NCBI GenBank assembly: GCA_002309305.1
Contig: DBWR01000063.1
Span: 51,015-77,975 of the forward strand
Source: Treponema sp. UBA1233
GTDB lineage: Bacteria > Spirochaetota > Spirochaetia > Treponematales > Treponemataceae
Direction of reading: 5' to 3'
DNA: 26,961 nt
Shown: piece by piece, positions 14,122-22,248 of the stretch
Layout of the letters: each line of letters starts with the position of its first letter
How positions within the stretch are numbered: the stretch's first letter is position 1
Notes under the pieces: generated by a model
What the model saw: only the letters and a program-made list of their open reading frames with translations
What the model was told of the DNA's origin: nothing
Databases searched by the model: none
Made by a program: the position numbers and the translations under genes

Positions 14122-14147
14122 GTTTTCATTTCTAACTGATTAAAATT

Positions 14148-15593
14148 CTACCACAATGTTGCCAGGGTTGTGGAATCCAGGAGCCTTGGGTTTCCGGCTG
14201 TGTCGGTTACCAGAACTCCTCCCTGTACGATGTAGATTGGAGTTGAGGGGCTTACCGTAAGCTCGCTCTGCCTGAGCATGTTCAGGTTTCTGTCGAATAC
14301 TGCTGCGTGATAGCCGTCTGATGCGCTGACTACAACAAAGTAGCTGTCGCCGCTCCTCAGGAATTCGGTTGTGTCGGACAAAATCTGGGTGCTCTGCTTC
14401 TGGAGTTCAAGCTTGTCTGCGTCAATCAAACAGAGCCGTGTGGCTGAATGTCCGTCATTTACTCCACATACGGTCAGGAACATCTTGTCGTAGAAGTTGG
14501 TTCCATCATCCTGAACGATTGAAATGTTGTCCACGATGTATACGAGCTTGCCCTTTATCTGCTTTACCGGAGACCTTCTGATGACTTCTCCAGTCATTCC
14601 GTTTACCGTAATCAGGGTGTAGAGGCTCCTTGATTCATCCACTACAAAAAGACCCGTTACATTGTTTGTATTGTCAACTTCGGCTACTGTGGTTCCATTC
14701 AGGATGTTCTTGTCCTCAACGATGGCGGCTGTGTCGTTGCGTACCTCTATGTTCTTGCGGTCGGCAATCTGCTGCTGGGTTGTGGCTGTCTTGGCTGACT
14801 GTGCGGCCTGCTCGGTGTTTCCGGCATTGCGCTGAACCGTGGCATCCTTCTGTGCTTCCTGAGCCTTTTCCGTTGCGGATGTGGCTTCCCTCTGCTTAAG
14901 GTCCGTCATGTCCTCGCGTGCTTCAATGGCCTTGTCCTCTTCCTTGCGGAGGGCTTCAACAACATTCTCATCGCTGATTGTCGTCGTATCAACTACGGAA
15001 ATTCCGGCGTTCACGTCATTGAGAGGAATCACTATCTGAGTCTTACCTGCCCAGTCTTCCCAGTTGGTGCTCAAACCAACCTTGTCGGCATCCAGATAAG
15101 AAAGGACAGCGGGCTTGTAGCGTTCCTGGAAGTACTGAATCTGCTGTCTGTAAACTGCATTGTAAACTGTAACATAGGTTGCGATAACCTCTGCATCTTC
15201 CCTGTTGTAATTGTATGCGGCCTGCAGGAATCCCGTAACTATTCGGCGCAGGTTCTTGATGTGGTCAACACCGGCAGTTTCGTTCAAGAGCAGGATGTCT
15301 GCATCACGGCCCTCGGTAACGCTTGGATCCACCACGTGAATCAGGGAATACTTTGCATTCGGCCTGTAATATGCGGTTTTCTCCAGATCGGCGGCTACAT
15401 CACGACCCAATTCCGCACCGATGTTCACAATCGCATCAGCAGTATCAATGTGGGCATGAGGTCCACCGTAGTTTTCAAATTGAACGGCATCCACCGAACC
15501 GGGCACTTTCAATTCAACTTCATCAACTTCCAGGGCACAAACCCAGGAAAACGCCGTCAAAGCAATCAGAAATGCAATAATCTGTTTTTTCAT
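14148..15593 (-). CDS. P83/100-family exported protein
   Basis: 481 residues, matching the spirochaete P83/100 family named after the Borrelia antigen. Signal peptide MKKQIIAFLIALTAFSWVCA. The N-terminal domain has the family's GGPHAHIDTADAIVNIGAELG and KYSLIHVVDPSVTEGRDADI segments, then a long charged Ala/Glu/Gln-rich coiled region (about 235-305) and a beta-propeller-like C-terminus (NGMTGEVIRRSPVKQIKGKL). Periplasmic or surface location is likely; the function is unknown and the family is a strong spirochaete marker. Start: ATG at 15593. Upstream in-frame codons lack a signal sequence. Confidence 0.88.
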   Translation of the reverse strand: MKKQIIAFLIALTAFSWVCALEVDEVELKVPGSVDAVQFENYGGPHAHIDTADAIVNIGAELGRDVAADLEKTAYYRPNAKYSLIHVVDPSVTEGRDADILLLNETAGVDHIKNLRRIVTGFLQAAYNYNREDAEVIATYVTVYNAVYRQQIQYFQERYKPAVLSYLDADKVGLSTNWEDWAGKTQIVIPLNDVNAGISVVDTTTISDENVVEALRKEEDKAIEAREDMTDLKQREATSATEKAQEAQKDATVQRNAGNTEQAAQSAKTATTQQQIADRKNIEVRNDTAAIVEDKNILNGTTVAEVDNTNNVTGLFVVDESRSLYTLITVNGMTGEVIRRSPVKQIKGKLVYIVDNISIVQDDGTNFYDKMFLTVCGVNDGHSATRLCLIDADKLELQKQSTQILSDTTEFLRSGDSYFVVVSASDGYHAAVFDRNLNMLRQSELTVSPSTPIYIVQGGVLVTDTAGNPRLLDSTTLATLW

Positions 15594-15684
15594 AAACTTA
15601 CCGTACCACCAGAACCGCCCAGGCAGAACCAGCGTTCCTTTTGTAAATAAGATTTCAGGCCCCCAAAAAAAGGCGACCAATTCA

Positions 15685-15693
15685 ATTATATCA
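15685..15693 (-). promoter_or_regulatory. Extended -10 promoter of the P83/100 gene
   Basis: TGA-TATAAT on the minus strand, giving a leader of roughly 85 nt before the ATG at 15593. No strong -35 is seen. Confidence 0.5.
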
Positions 15694-15790
15694 TACAAGC
15701 CGGAATTTTAACAGAGGAAATTTCAGTTTTATAAACGTTATGAGGACAAAAGTTTTATTGGCTTCAATGTCCTCCTAAGCCAGAAAACAC

Positions 15791-15820
15791 TTGACAAAAG
15801 ACAAGATGGGCGGGTATGAT
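15791..15820 (+). promoter_or_regulatory. Promoter of the outer-membrane barrel gene
   Basis: TTGACA (15791-15796) and TATGAT (15815-15820) with an 18-nt spacer, about 33 nt before the ATG. This is the best sigma-70-type promoter in the window. Confidence 0.8.
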
Positions 15821-15853
15821 TAAATCAAGTTTCATTAAAATAAGGAGAAAAAA

Positions 15854-16540
15854 ATGAAAAAGTTAATTGCCATGGCAGCAGCCCTTGCTGTCACCTCTTT
15901 GTCTGCATTTGCAGTGGACATTACCGTGGGAGCACGCGGTAACTTCAACATGGGAATCGGAACTGACATTATTTTCGAGCCCGATACTTTTAATTCACTT
16001 GAAAAACATGGTGGAAACCTTGGAGGAGGTTTTGCTGTTTTTGCAAACTTCGGCCTTACAGAGATAGGCAAAGGTTCCCTTGGAATTCAGCCTGAGTTCG
16101 GGATGAATTTCAACAATGGTTATACAAGCGAAGAAGACTCGGTTAAAATGAATCTTTACAGCACTACAATCGACCTGCCTGTTCTTGTAACATTCAATTA
16201 TCCCGTCATGGAAGCTTTTTCCATTGGCTGTGGACTGGGACCATATCTTTCCATTCCTTCTGGTTTTGATTTTCTTGTTCAATTTGATGAAGATACTTCT
16301 ACAAAAACATTTGAAAATATGGACGTCAAGGCCAGACTGAACTTTGGATTTGCCTTTGACGTAAATGCAGCCTACAAGCTTGGTCCGGGAAGCCTTGTTT
16401 TTGATGTCCGCTACATGCTTGACCTTGAACCGACTTCAATTGATTCAAAGGATCCAGACGCAAGCTGGCATGACAGGTCTAATGATATGTTTACCCGCCG
16501 TATGTTTGTCCTGGGCTTGGGATATCAGATGAAGTTCTAG
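15854..16540 (+). CDS. Outer-membrane beta-barrel protein
   Basis: 228 residues. The signal peptide MKKLIAMAAALAVTSLSAFA is followed by alternating hydrophobic/polar strands separated by Gly/Asn/Asp turns (for example VDITVGARGNFNMGIGTDII and LGIQPEFGMNFNNG), ending in FVLGLGYQMKF with the terminal aromatic residue expected for BAM-inserted barrels. It resembles the eight-stranded OmpW/OmpX-like group; pore or adhesin function is unknown. GGAG lies 8 nt before the ATG, and a consensus-like promoter plus a terminator make it a single-gene unit, probably highly expressed. Confidence 0.82.
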   Translation: MKKLIAMAAALAVTSLSAFAVDITVGARGNFNMGIGTDIIFEPDTFNSLEKHGGNLGGGFAVFANFGLTEIGKGSLGIQPEFGMNFNNGYTSEEDSVKMNLYSTTIDLPVLVTFNYPVMEAFSIGCGLGPYLSIPSGFDFLVQFDEDTSTKTFENMDVKARLNFGFAFDVNAAYKLGPGSLVFDVRYMLDLEPTSIDSKDPDASWHDRSNDMFTRRMFVLGLGYQMKF

Positions 16541-16556
16541 GTTCTCAAAAAGAAAT

Positions 16557-16597
16557 AAAAAACCCCGCTGGTTTTTAGCCGGTGGGGTTTTGTTTTT
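16557..16597. terminator. Bidirectional terminator
   Basis: AAAACCCCGCTGG pairs with CCGGTGGGGTTTT (13 bp, two G-U pairs, 7-nt loop). T tracts follow on both strands, so it serves both the barrel gene and the convergent DUF1295 gene. Confidence 0.93.
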
Positions 16598-16627
16598 TAC
16601 GCTGATGATAAGTGATTGAAAGAATCC

Positions 16628-17422
16628 CTATGCCACAAGGAACTTGAATTTTTCCACGCTGAACAGTGGGATTAACGGAAGGATGATCGGAACCTTCTTT
16701 ATGTATTTCTGGTATTCCGGGTCATTGCCGTATGATTTATTCTGCCTGATTTCAAGACGGCGGGCACCACTGAACATGACGTAGTAAATCAACAGGAGTC
16801 CAAGGGCCGCAACAATCCACTGCCATCCGTGCATCACAGGGCATCCGCAGACAAACACTCCGGTCCACAGGAGGATTTCACCCAGATAGTTTGGACAGCG
16901 CACGATTCTGTAAAGGCCTGTATCCACAAAGCGACCGGGGGTTTTCTTTTTGGCTGTGGCCTTCTGCAGGTCGGCAAATACTTCCAGCAGAATGCCAATG
17001 GCCATCAGGGCTATACCGATTATAGTCGCCACACCCCATGAGACAAGCGGCCCCAATTCAAAACGGAACAGGAGAGGACTAGTCATCAAAAGGTAGAGGA
17101 CCGCACAGCTGAGCCACATTGCGATCTTTGCACCGATGGACATCGATTTTCCATCCTTGATTTCTCCACCCACACGCTTGTTGTAGGCAGGAGCCTTATG
17201 TTCGCGGTACAAAAGATATCCGCCAAGACGAATGCCGTACACAAACAAAAGCAATACCATGATTACATTTGGGAGCGTGAGTATGGGCAAAAACATAATA
17301 AACAGTGTCAGTGATATTGCGGAAATTGCAAATCCATATCCAACAGAAAAAAAGTGAATGTAGTACCTGAATCCAATTGCAGTTACAGCAAGCGAAACCA
17401 AAGCCAAAATCAAATAATGCAT
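16628..17422 (-). CDS. DUF1295 / steroid 5-alpha-reductase-like membrane protein
   Basis: 264 residues with six or seven membrane segments. The C-terminal half carries the family signature: GRFVDTGLYRIVRCPNYLGEILLWTG, then SGARRLEIRQNKSYGNDPEYQKYIKKVP. This fold is shared by DUF1295 proteins, steroid 5-alpha reductases and isoprenylcysteine methyltransferases, which act on lipid substrates in the membrane with NADPH or AdoMet. The substrate here is unknown. Start: ATG at 17422 with a weak GGGGTG 8 nt upstream. The downstream neighbour is convergent. Confidence 0.82.
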   Translation of the reverse strand: MHYLILALVSLAVTAIGFRYYIHFFSVGYGFAISAISLTLFIMFLPILTLPNVIMVLLLFVYGIRLGGYLLYREHKAPAYNKRVGGEIKDGKSMSIGAKIAMWLSCAVLYLLMTSPLLFRFELGPLVSWGVATIIGIALMAIGILLEVFADLQKATAKKKTPGRFVDTGLYRIVRCPNYLGEILLWTGVFVCGCPVMHGWQWIVAALGLLLIYYVMFSGARRLEIRQNKSYGNDPEYQKYIKKVPIILPLIPLFSVEKFKFLVA

Positions 17423-17527
17423 ATAACACCCCGAAAAAAAATTTATGACTTTTGAAACTTCCTCTAGCGACTTTTGATTTATTCTACCACAGAATCATAC
17501 AACCGTAAAGTTTTTTTCCTTCTATTA

Positions 17528-19309
17528 TTATTTATTTTCCAGATAATCAAGCGCATAGTCCAAAAGAACGTCACGAGTCTTCCTGTCATCATACATGGAC
17601 TTGGCCAGATCATAAGTCAGCGGTACCTTAACATCAAGAGGGAGAGTACATTCCCGTGTCTCGTCCGTATCAATGCAACGTGTCTCCTCATCAACCTCAT
17701 AGAGCCAGTTCACAGGATACCTGATATTGCAGATTGAATCCGACAGGAAAGATATGCCGCCTACTTCCTGACATGAGCAGTTGCTTGGTGAGAGTCCCAT
17801 CACTGTAACATTTGGGCATTTCTTGAGCATCTTTACAAGCAGGTCCCCTGAGCTTACACAATAATGATTGACAAGCATAAGAACCTCAATATCGCTGAAC
17901 CGGCCGTCTGCAGGAACTGTCACCGTGCTTATGATTTTCTTTTTTCCAAAGACATTTGATCCGCGTTTTGCAATATCAAACGGCTCGTTAGTAAAAAGGG
18001 ATGCCGTCTCAATTCCTATTGACCAGAATCCGCCAGTGTTAGACCTAGCATCGATGATCAGTTTTTTCATTCCCTGATTTTTCATCTGCGTCAACTCGTC
18101 GATAAGCATGTTCCTTACCTTTGAATTGCGGTTTGTAAAATAAGAAAGCACATCGTAGAAAGTAGTGGACTCCTCATGCCAGCGTGCCATGTATGCGGTA
18201 TCATCATTTAACATCACCGTCTCAAGATTATTTATGTCAGGAAACTGTATGTATTCCACCAGGTCCAGGAAAAGATATGTCATCTCAAAGCGGTCAAGTC
18301 CACAACCAAGGGCCTCAAGCTCAAGCTCCTTTTCATCTCCGTTCTCGTCAACATATCCCACAAGAGCATGCGGTCTCTGTGAGTCATCGGTAATCGAGGC
18401 ATTCTGAATCAGATCACCGATAATTCCCTTTTCTCCGTTTTTCCTCATGCCCTTTGTCGCAAGCATTATCGGCTTGAACATATCCTCCGTGGCCTTAACA
18501 GGTATGGTAAAAGAAACATAAATGAATTCTGTTTCCTCAATCGCTTCATCGATGGGCTGTCCGTTCCATGAGGTGATTACAGTCTTATTCCTTATTCCAT
18601 TTTTCCACGCTGGACTGTCCTCCTCCACATTCACGGCAACAGTTTTTCCGTCATCAAGCCTGATCATGCTCAATCCATAGTCATTTCCCGAAAGAAGCTC
18701 CAGACATCTAATCCAGGGATCATAAACAGGAACGGTTACGATAACATGTCCGTCATGAAAATTATACCCAAAGGCAACAGTGGCGGCGGCAAACAATCCC
18801 GCATCCTGAGTCTCCTCCGCCATTTCCATCACAGGAAGGAATTTCTCCCTGAGTGCCTGCATGTCAATTTTCTTCCAGTCCTTGAGAGAATAATATTTCT
18901 CCATGTCCTTTGTTGCGGAGATAAAGGATTTGACATACCCCTGCCTTGTGTGGTTACGCATTGCGCTGTCAAAGACCATAGGCTGCACGACAGTATGAAC
19001 ACCCGCAAGAATACAGAAGGTGGTAACAATGGGAAGAACGATTTTCTTAATACGCGGAAAACGCCCGATAAAGAGCGGAAGCACCATCACGATCAAGGCG
19101 ATGTAAAAGACTCCATAGTAGTACTTTGTATGATAAAAATTCCCCTTGAAGCTAAAGAATATAAAATGAATTAGCCCCACAGCAATCGGAAGAAGATACA
19201 GGAACTTTTTCTTATTATTTTTATGCAGAACGATGGCAAGGACAATCATCAAGAGAGAAAAAATCCATATCGAGATATTGTTTGAAAAAATACGGTTAAT
19301 TAACAGCAT
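17528..19309 (-). CDS. Membrane-anchored S41-family protease with a PDZ-like domain
   Basis: 593 residues. Four hydrophobic segments lie in the first ~110 (for example ISIWIFSLLMIVLAIVLH and VFYIALIVMVLPLFIG), then an extracytoplasmic region. DWKKIDMQALREKFLPVMEMA resembles the S41 helical N-domain; GNDYGLSMIRLDDGKTVAVN to about 255 is PDZ-like. The core strand is LIIDARSNTGG (417-427), and HYCVSSGDLLV (482-492) offers Ser486/Ser487 as nucleophile with no obvious canonical lysine assigned. C-terminal-processing proteases trim exported proteins; an N-terminal multi-pass anchor is less usual. No Shine-Dalgarno: TGC-TATACT ends 6 nt before the ATG. Confidence 0.8.
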   Translation of the reverse strand: MLLINRIFSNNISIWIFSLLMIVLAIVLHKNNKKKFLYLLPIAVGLIHFIFFSFKGNFYHTKYYYGVFYIALIVMVLPLFIGRFPRIKKIVLPIVTTFCILAGVHTVVQPMVFDSAMRNHTRQGYVKSFISATKDMEKYYSLKDWKKIDMQALREKFLPVMEMAEETQDAGLFAAATVAFGYNFHDGHVIVTVPVYDPWIRCLELLSGNDYGLSMIRLDDGKTVAVNVEEDSPAWKNGIRNKTVITSWNGQPIDEAIEETEFIYVSFTIPVKATEDMFKPIMLATKGMRKNGEKGIIGDLIQNASITDDSQRPHALVGYVDENGDEKELELEALGCGLDRFEMTYLFLDLVEYIQFPDINNLETVMLNDDTAYMARWHEESTTFYDVLSYFTNRNSKVRNMLIDELTQMKNQGMKKLIIDARSNTGGFWSIGIETASLFTNEPFDIAKRGSNVFGKKKIISTVTVPADGRFSDIEVLMLVNHYCVSSGDLLVKMLKKCPNVTVMGLSPSNCSCQEVGGISFLSDSICNIRYPVNWLYEVDEETRCIDTDETRECTLPLDVKVPLTYDLAKSMYDDRKTRDVLLDYALDYLENK

Positions 19310-19315
19310 AGGATC

Positions 19316-19324
19316 AGTATAGCA
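19316..19324 (-). promoter_or_regulatory. Extended -10 promoter of the S41 protease gene
   Basis: TGC-TATACT on the minus strand ends 6 nt before the ATG at 19309, again predicting a leaderless mRNA. No well-spaced -35 is seen; TTGAAC occurs with only a 14-nt spacer. Confidence 0.55.
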
Positions 19325-19470
19325 CTATTTTTTTTGTTCAACAACTGAATAGTACCAGACATCAAGTTAACGGAAAAACAATACGATCGACCCCGCATGT
19401 TAAACAGGACACACGGAAGCCGACCTTTAAATGGCAAAGTCATAACGATGCTTTTGATTTACAATCAAGC

Positions 19471-19959
19471 TTAGAACTTGATTAATTTTTCCGGATCAAT
19501 ATACTCCCCATCCTTGACTATGACAAAATGAAGATTAGGCCCGGTACTTATTCCTGTATTTCCAAGCAAACCTATCTTAGTTTTTTTAGTAACAGAATCA
19601 TTTACCTCAACCAAGATTTCTGATAGATGAGCATAAACAGTCTGATATCCATACCTGTGTCCGACAATGACAAAGTTTCCATAAGTCATATTAAAACCTG
19701 TCATAATGACCGTTCCCTCCTCAGCAGAATAAACATCAGTTCCAGACTCTGCCATTAAATCAATACCATTATGAAAAAAAACAGATTCAGTTACAGGGTC
19801 TTTTCTTTCTCCATATCCGGCAGAGATTTTACACACCTCTTTTAACGGACAGGAAAAGTTTATTGTCCCATCATTACCCTTTTGTGCCTTTGATTTTGTT
19901 CCAGCGAATACCACCATAAGCACAAACATCATGCCAATTGTTAAAACCATTCTTTTCAT
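19471..19959 (-). CDS. M23-family (LytM-like) peptidase with altered catalytic motif
   Basis: 162 residues. The signal-like N-terminus MKRMVLTIGMMFVLMVVFAG precedes a single M23 domain: SAGYGERKDP, HNGIDL (zinc ligands His63 and Asp67), YAHLSE (His111) and GPNLHF (zinc ligand His144). The usual HxH pair reads NxH: Asn142 replaces the His that helps catalysis in LytM. The zinc site is complete, so the protein may bind peptidoglycan or activate an amidase rather than cut well itself. Start: ATG at 19959 with GAGG 9 nt upstream. The 161 nt down to the S41 gene show nothing notable. Confidence 0.85.
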   Translation of the reverse strand: MKRMVLTIGMMFVLMVVFAGTKSKAQKGNDGTINFSCPLKEVCKISAGYGERKDPVTESVFFHNGIDLMAESGTDVYSAEEGTVIMTGFNMTYGNFVIVGHRYGYQTVYAHLSEILVEVNDSVTKKTKIGLLGNTGISTGPNLHFVIVKDGEYIDPEKLIKF

Positions 19960-20058
19960 TTTTCTACCTCACAATATTCTTTTTTCTTTTAGCGAAAATC
20001 TAAAAGCTTACTAAATTATCTGAGAACCAAAACAAAAACGCAAGAGAACAAAGGTTAA

Positions 20059-20095
20059 ATGTTACCAAGTTACCATAAGAATGTTACCAAGGTAA
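20059..20095 (+). promoter_or_regulatory. Twin regulatory repeats upstream of the LuxR-like gene
   Basis: ATGTTACCAAG occurs at 20059 and at 20081, 22 bp apart, about two helical turns. The second copy continues into an inverted repeat TTACC-AA-GGTAA (20084-20095). Both lie upstream of the putative promoter at 20119-20147, as expected for a dimeric activator or repressor site. Confidence 0.5.
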
Positions 20096-20118
20096 TCATG
20101 TTTTCCTTGATTTTATGG

Positions 20119-20147
20119 TTTACCTTTCTTGTAAAATACCATATCAT
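20119..20147 (+). promoter_or_regulatory. Putative promoter of the LuxR-like gene
   Basis: TTTACC (20119-20124), 17-nt spacer, TATCAT (20142-20147). The -10 ends 7 nt before the ATG at 20155. Confidence 0.45.
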
Positions 20148-20154
20148 AACCGTA

Positions 20155-20907
20155 ATGAACGAAATGAAATATTCAAACAGTAAAATTTATTCTTTGATAC
20201 GCGTAGCAGCCATTGTTGCTGCAATCATAATTCTTTTAGTTAATGGATATATTTATCTTGAGGAAAGAATTCTAGACAGAGTTTTTTCTGATCTAGTCCT
20301 TAGCTATAGATTTCTTTCTGTAATCTGTGTGGAAACCTTGCTGATCATATTAATCATTTTTCCTTACAAACTTGAATCAATCGCTATATTTGCTTTCATT
20401 CATTCCGGAGCACTTCTTTATACCGACCCATTAAACATTCTCTCCGTGCTAATGTTCTTTCTTGGTATCGTGTCGCTGTATTACAGAGGATTGTTGAAAA
20501 GACAAAGGACCTTAAAAATTTCTCTCCTTATTGTCGGTGGTTTAACAATCTTGCTTTCAAACCTTCGTTTCGGGAAAATAATTTTCCTTCAGACTCTGGA
20601 AGATAAGATCATCTGCATGCTTGTCTGCTTCTTAATTTTCATATTCATCATTATGGGCAGAAACCAAATGCTAAAAACTAACCCCGTTCTTGATTTAAGC
20701 GCCTACAAAGAATTAACCGACCGTGACAAGGAATGGATAGAGCTTGCACTTTCACAGGAAAAATACGACAACATAGCAAGAAAATACAATCTTTCTCCAA
20801 ACTACGTTAAAAACCGCATGCGGATCATTTTTAAAATACTAGGAGTCCCGGACCGCCTTGCCCTTCTTGCAACTTACAGTGGCTGCACAATAAAAAAGGA
20901 CGAATAA
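20155..20907 (+). CDS. Membrane-bound LuxR-type transcriptional regulator
   Basis: 250 residues from the ATG at 20155. About six membrane segments (for example VAAIVAAIIILLVNGYIYL and FLSVICVETLLIILIIF) occupy residues 1-175. The C-terminal helix-turn-helix at roughly 185-245 (ELTDRDKEWIELALSQEKYDNIARKYNLSPNYVKNRMRIIFKILGV) is the GerE/LuxR type. No receiver, PAS or ligand domain is visible, so the membrane part is the presumed sensor. An earlier in-frame ATG at 20059 would add 32 residues, but it lies inside the twin repeats upstream of the promoter. Targets are unknown; autoregulation is plausible. Confidence 0.75.
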   Translation: MNEMKYSNSKIYSLIRVAAIVAAIIILLVNGYIYLEERILDRVFSDLVLSYRFLSVICVETLLIILIIFPYKLESIAIFAFIHSGALLYTDPLNILSVLMFFLGIVSLYYRGLLKRQRTLKISLLIVGGLTILLSNLRFGKIIFLQTLEDKIICMLVCFLIFIFIIMGRNQMLKTNPVLDLSAYKELTDRDKEWIELALSQEKYDNIARKYNLSPNYVKNRMRIIFKILGVPDRLALLATYSGCTIKKDE

Positions 20908-20953
20908 ATGAACGACCGGTACAGAATAAACCAAACCGGCCGCCCAATTGAAT

Positions 20954-22132
20954 TTATTTACTCATCTTGTAAATCTCGTACATGTCTTCTTCTTTGAGGA
21001 ATCTTGCAGATCCCTTACCGCCGTTTACTCCTACAGCACATTTGTGAGCCATGAGCCTGAGGTCTTCTTCAGTTGCATTAACTCCAAGTTCACGCAGGTT
21101 TGTAGGCATCTTGATTTCACGGTAGAAGTCTTCCATCGCTTCTATTCCCCTGAGTGCAATCTCTTCGTCAGTGCCAACCGGAGCAACACCCATGACATTA
21201 AGAGCATAGCGCTTGAACCGTGGGAGGCAGTTCTTGTAAACGTATCTTGCCCAGCTTCCCCAAAGAGCCGCAAGTCCCGCACCATGGGCAACATCGTAAA
21301 GTCCGCCCAGTTCATGTTCAAGCTTGTGGGTCATCCAGTCGCCGCCGTCATTTCCACAGCCAGTCAGTCCGTTGTGCGAAAGGCTTCCCGCCCACATAAC
21401 CTCAGCACGAGCATCATAATTGTTTGGATCCTTTACAAGAACCTTTGCCTGTTCCTTTACCGTACGCAGGAGTGCTTCTGCCATGGAATCAGTAAGTTCC
21501 ATGTTTCCGCCGTTGGTAAAATAACGTTCCATCGTATGCATCATGATGTCGGTACATCCGCAGGCAGTCTGATAGTCAGGGAGTGTCATGGTTAGTTCAG
21601 GATTAAGGATTGCAAAACGTGGACGACAATAATCACTTGAATAACCCCTCTTTACAAGACCTTCTTCTTTTGTGATTACTGAAGAGTCACTCATTTCGCT
21701 TCCTGTTGCGGCAAGGGTCAAAACCACACCTATGGGCATACAGTCTTTTGCATCACGCTTGTAATCGTAGAAATCCCAGACATCACCCTCGTTCTTTACG
21801 CCGTAACCAATGGCCTTTGCAGAGTCAATTGCACTTCCTCCGCCAACTGCCAGAATAAAATCAATTCCTTCTTTCTTGCAGAGTTCAATTCCCTCGTAAA
21901 CAAGACTCAAGTGTGGATTGGGAACCGCACCGCCAAGTTTTACATAATTGATTCCCGCCTGATCAAGCTTATCGGTAACACGCTGCATCAGCCCCGAACG
22001 GATTACGCTTCCTCCGCCGTAATGAATCAAAACCTTTTTACCGCCAAACTCCTGAACGAGTTCCGCCACCTTTTCTTCTGAATTCTTTCCGAACACAACT
22101 TTTGTGGGTGTAAAATACCTGAAGCCAAACAT
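20954..22132 (-). CDS. Iron-type alcohol dehydrogenase (YqhD/butanol dehydrogenase-like)
   Basis: 392 residues, the usual length. NAD(P)-binding AVGGGSAIDSAKAI (95-108) and the metal-binding set Asp195 and His199 (CTDIMMHTMERY), His269 (THKLEHELGG) and His283 (VAHGAGLA) match YqhD and butanol dehydrogenases, which reduce aldehydes with NADPH. Role: aldehyde detoxification or fermentative alcohol formation. Start: ATG at 22132 with AAGGAGA 6 nt upstream; an in-frame ATG at 22162 precedes that site and is unlikely. Divergent from the acyltransferase gene across 116 bp. Confidence 0.93.
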   Translation of the reverse strand: MFGFRYFTPTKVVFGKNSEEKVAELVQEFGGKKVLIHYGGGSVIRSGLMQRVTDKLDQAGINYVKLGGAVPNPHLSLVYEGIELCKKEGIDFILAVGGGSAIDSAKAIGYGVKNEGDVWDFYDYKRDAKDCMPIGVVLTLAATGSEMSDSSVITKEEGLVKRGYSSDYCRPRFAILNPELTMTLPDYQTACGCTDIMMHTMERYFTNGGNMELTDSMAEALLRTVKEQAKVLVKDPNNYDARAEVMWAGSLSHNGLTGCGNDGGDWMTHKLEHELGGLYDVAHGAGLAALWGSWARYVYKNCLPRFKRYALNVMGVAPVGTDEEIALRGIEAMEDFYREIKMPTNLRELGVNATEEDLRLMAHKCAVGVNGGKGSARFLKEEDMYEIYKMSK

Positions 22133-22233
22133 ATAACTCTCCTTGCAAAAAAAATCAAGCAACTTGCCTGTTCATTCATCGTATACTGAACAGATAGATT
22201 TTGCAAGATAATAACGACACATATTGAAAAGTA

Positions 22234-22242
22234 TGTTATAAT
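22234..22242 (+). promoter_or_regulatory. Extended -10 promoter of the acyltransferase gene
   Basis: TGT-TATAAT ends 6 nt before the ATG at 22249. ACGACA lies 17 nt upstream as a weak -35. A leaderless mRNA is predicted. Confidence 0.6.
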
Positions 22243-22248
22243 TGAAGA

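Noticed and set aside
14369..14899. Plus-strand open frames opposite the P83/100 gene
   Set aside because: Cys/Arg/Ser-rich shadow translations of a well-supported minus-strand gene.
20908..20953. Terminator between the LuxR-like and alcohol dehydrogenase genes
   Set aside because: CCGGT/ACCGG gives only a 5-bp stem with a long loop and no U-tract on either strand.
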